From: Burkholderiales bacterium
GTDB taxonomy: Bacteria > Pseudomonadota > Gammaproteobacteria > Burkholderiales > Burkholderiaceae_C
DNA: 64,000 bases
Assembly: GCA_016000195.1 (NCBI GenBank)
Contig: JAECRO010000001.1
Span: 131,015-195,014 of the forward strand
Reading direction: 5' to 3'
Shown here: positions 61,895 through 64,000 of the stretch, piece after piece
Numbering within the stretch: the first letter of the stretch is position 1
Layout of the letters: every line of letters begins with the position of its first letter
Made by a program: the position numbers and the translations under genes
Notes under the pieces: generated by a model
Told to the model about the DNA's origin: nothing
Seen by the model: only the letters and a program-made list of their open reading frames with translations
Databases searched by the model: none

Positions 61895-63938
61895 AGCAAC
61901 CCTGCCCTTTCTCGACCGTGGTCAGGCCGGCCGCGTGCTGGCCGAAAAGCTGATGCCTTATTTTGGCCGCGCCAACCTGCTGGTGCTGGCCCTGCCGCGC
62001 GGTGGCGTGGCCGTCGGCTTCGAGGTGGCGCGCGCGCTGCAGGCGCCGCTGGACATTTTCGTGGTGCGCAAGCTGGGCCTTCCGGGCCACGAGGAATACG
62101 CCATGGGCGCCATTGCCAGCGGCGGTGTGCGCGTCATGACGCCCCTGCCCGGCCTGAGCGTCACGGCCGAGGACGTGGCCGAAGTCGTTGCGCGCGAGCA
62201 GGCTGAACTGGTGCGGCGCGAGCATCTCTACCGCGGCCAGCGCCCGCCGATCAGCATCGAGGGCCGCACCGTGATCGTGGTCGATGACGGGCTGGCCACC
62301 GGCGCCAGCATGCGCGCGGCCGTGCTGGCCATTCGCCAGCAGCATCCGGCCCACCTGGTGGTGGCCGTGCCGGTGGGCGCGGAAGACAGCTGCCAGGCCT
62401 TGCGCGACGAGGCCGACGACGTGGTCTGCGCCGCCATGCCGTATCCGTTTCGCGCCGTCGGCCTGTGGTACAAACATTTTCCGCAGGCCAGCGACGACGA
62501 GGTGATTGCGCTGCTCGAAGAATCCCGCCGCGAGCATGAGCAGGCGCTCAGGCAACACCCGGCGCAGCAAAAAAATCCGTTTCCTCCGCCGCAGGCCCAT
62601 TCGCCGCATTCCGCAAACGGGCTGGTGCAAGGCTTGCAGCAGCATTTGCAGCCGCTGACCGGCGCGGCCCACGACTACGACCCCTTGATGCAACTGATCG
62701 GGCCTGCGCGCTTTGCCCTGCTGGGCGAGGCTTCGCACGGCACGCAGGAGTTCTACCGCGAGCGCGCCGCCATCACGCGGCGGCTGATCACCGAAAAGGG
62801 CTTCACCGCCATTGCCGTGGAAGCCGACTGGCCGGATGCCTGGCGCGTCAACCGCTATGTGCGCGGCCTGGGCGACGACGCGGATGCGGCGTCGGCGCTG
62901 TCGGGCTTCCAGCGTTTTCCGGCCTGGATGTGGCGCAATACCGAGGTGCGCGATTTCGTCGAATGGCTGCGCGAGCACAACACCGGCCGCGCGCTTGAGG
63001 CCCAGGTCGGCTTTTACGGCATCGACCTGTACAGCCTGTTCACCTCGATACACGAAGTGCTCGACTACCTGGAGCGCGTGGAGCCGGAAGCGGCCCAGCG
63101 CGCGCGCTACCGCTACAGCTGCTTTGACCATGCGGGAGAAGACAGCCAGGCCTATGGCTACGCCGCCAGCTTCGGCCTGGCGCCGAGTTGCGAGGATGCG
63201 GTGGTGCAGCAGTTGCGCGAGATGACCCGCCGCATGGCCGACATGCCCGCCACGCCCGGGCTGGAGCGCGACGAGGCGTTCTACGCCCACCAGAACGCCC
63301 GCCTGGTGCGCAACGCCGAAGAGTATTACCGCACCATGTTCCATGCCCGGGTGTCTTCCTGGAACCTGCGCGACAGCCACATGGTGGAGACGCTGCAGGC
63401 GCTGGACCGGCATCTGGGCGCGCAGGGCACGCCGCCCAAAATGGCCGTGTGGGCGCACAACTCCCACCTGGGCGATGCCGGATCAACCGAAATGAGCGAC
63501 CGGGGCGAATGGAATGTCGGCCAGCTCATGCGCGACCGGTATGCCGGCGATGCCGTGCGGGTCGGCTTCAGCACCCACCATGGCTGGGTCACGGCGGCGA
63601 CGGACTGGGACCAGCCGCCGCAGCGCAAGCGGGTGCGCGACGGCCTGCACGGCAGCTGGGAAGACGTGTTTCACCAGACCGGCACGAGCCGCTTTTTGCT
63701 CAACCTGCGGGACAGCGCCGGCTTGCGCAAGCTGGTCGAGCCGCTGCGGCTGCAACGCGCCATCGGCGTCATTTACCGGCCCGAAACCGAGCGGCAGAGC
63801 CACTACTTCCACACCCACCTGGCGGGGCAGTTCGACGCGCTGATCCACCTTGACGAAACCCGCGCGCTGGAGCCGCTCGACAAGGGGCCGGTCTGGAGCG
63901 CGGGCGAAGCGCCGGAAACCTTCCCGTCGGGCCTCTAG
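61887..63938 (+). CDS. Phosphoribosyltransferase - erythromycin esterase fusion
   Basis: The start is at [80 protein letters not shown], 40 codons inside the track ORF and overlapping the hydrolase stop. Residues 1 to about 220 are a type I phosphoribosyltransferase fold with the PRPP loop [14 protein letters not shown]. After a proline/glutamine-rich linker, residues about 260-670 are an erythromycin-esterase-like domain ([61 protein letters not shown]). The catalytic residues of the Ere family (GEASHG His/Glu, EADW, AHNSH) are present. The in vivo substrate is unknown; macrolide hydrolysis should not be assumed. Confidence 0.88.
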   Translation: [683 protein letters not shown]

Positions 63939-63949
63939 AGCGAAATCGC

Positions 63950-64000
63950 CCTGCTATTTAATTAATAGCTGCTTGCGCACTATCTGCCTGCACCAGAGGC
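63950..64000 (+). repeat. Dispersed repeat copy cut by window end
   Basis: CCTGCTATTTAATTAATAGCTGCTTGCGCACTATCTGCCTGCACCAGAGGC is a well-preserved copy that begins 12 bases after the last gene and runs off the window. Confidence 0.85.

Noticed and set aside
61818-63467. 549-residue minus-strand ORF
   Set aside because: Antisense shadow of the phosphoribosyltransferase-esterase gene.
61887-63938. Macrolide resistance gene
   Set aside because: Although the domain is erythromycin-esterase-like, fusion to a phosphoribosyltransferase and chromosomal setting do not support calling it an antibiotic resistance determinant.

Overview
The window looks like a chromosomal segment of a betaproteobacterium of the family Comamonadaceae, most likely Polaromonas or a close relative such as Rhodoferax. 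The grounds are high GC, gene orders typical of that family (rimP-nusA-infB-rbfA-truB-typA, pepA-holC, lptFG, yejABEF, guaB-guaA) and a dispersed short repeat with core ATAGCTGCTTGCGCA that I associate with these genomes. The species is an inference; no rRNA gene is present.

Layout. 1-2700: partial ankyrin-repeat gene, two MITE-like elements, debris of IS5-type and other transposases, tRNA-Arg and tRNA-Pro, and a frameshifted adenylate cyclase-FHA gene. 2700-12770: housekeeping genes (LD-carboxypeptidase, TadA fused to a hydrolase-like domain, guaA, guaB, DUF4124, rnfH, ratA, smpB, a 3-hydroxyisobutyryl-CoA hydrolase-like gene, a DMT exporter). 12980-21650: transcription/translation operon rimP-nusA-infB-rbfA-truB with typA downstream. 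21860-27400: yejABEF peptide importer. 27500-33700: fabI, a secreted ATP-dependent DNA ligase, a basic amino acid decarboxylase, an NfeD/SPFH membrane pair and a broken DUF2237 gene.

33766-43544 is the clearest accessory region. Next to tRNA-Ser(GGA) lies a four-gene cassette: a PLD-like/SNF2 helicase, a DUF4391 protein, a type III-like (beta-class) DNA methyltransferase and a DEAD-type restriction helicase with a PD-(D/E)XK-like end. A short decayed ORF and two inverted copies of the dispersed repeat sit in the middle. The target-recognition part of the methyltransferase is strongly AT-rich compared with its flanks, which suggests a swapped specificity domain.

43600-64000: a cysteine-containing membrane protein, a truncated dehydrogenase pseudogene, a branched-chain amino acid binding protein, pepA-holC, lptFG, cbiX, a CysB-type regulator, an aminotransferase, hrpA, argA, a DedA-PAP2 fusion, a small hydrolase and a phosphoribosyltransferase-erythromycin esterase fusion.

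The most unusual overall pattern is the dispersed repeat. About a dozen copies are visible in 64 kb, and six lie in frame inside unrelated protein genes, using one recurrent sense frame and one recurrent antisense frame. A solitary CRISPR-repeat-like hairpin directly in front of rbfA is the second unexpected signal.
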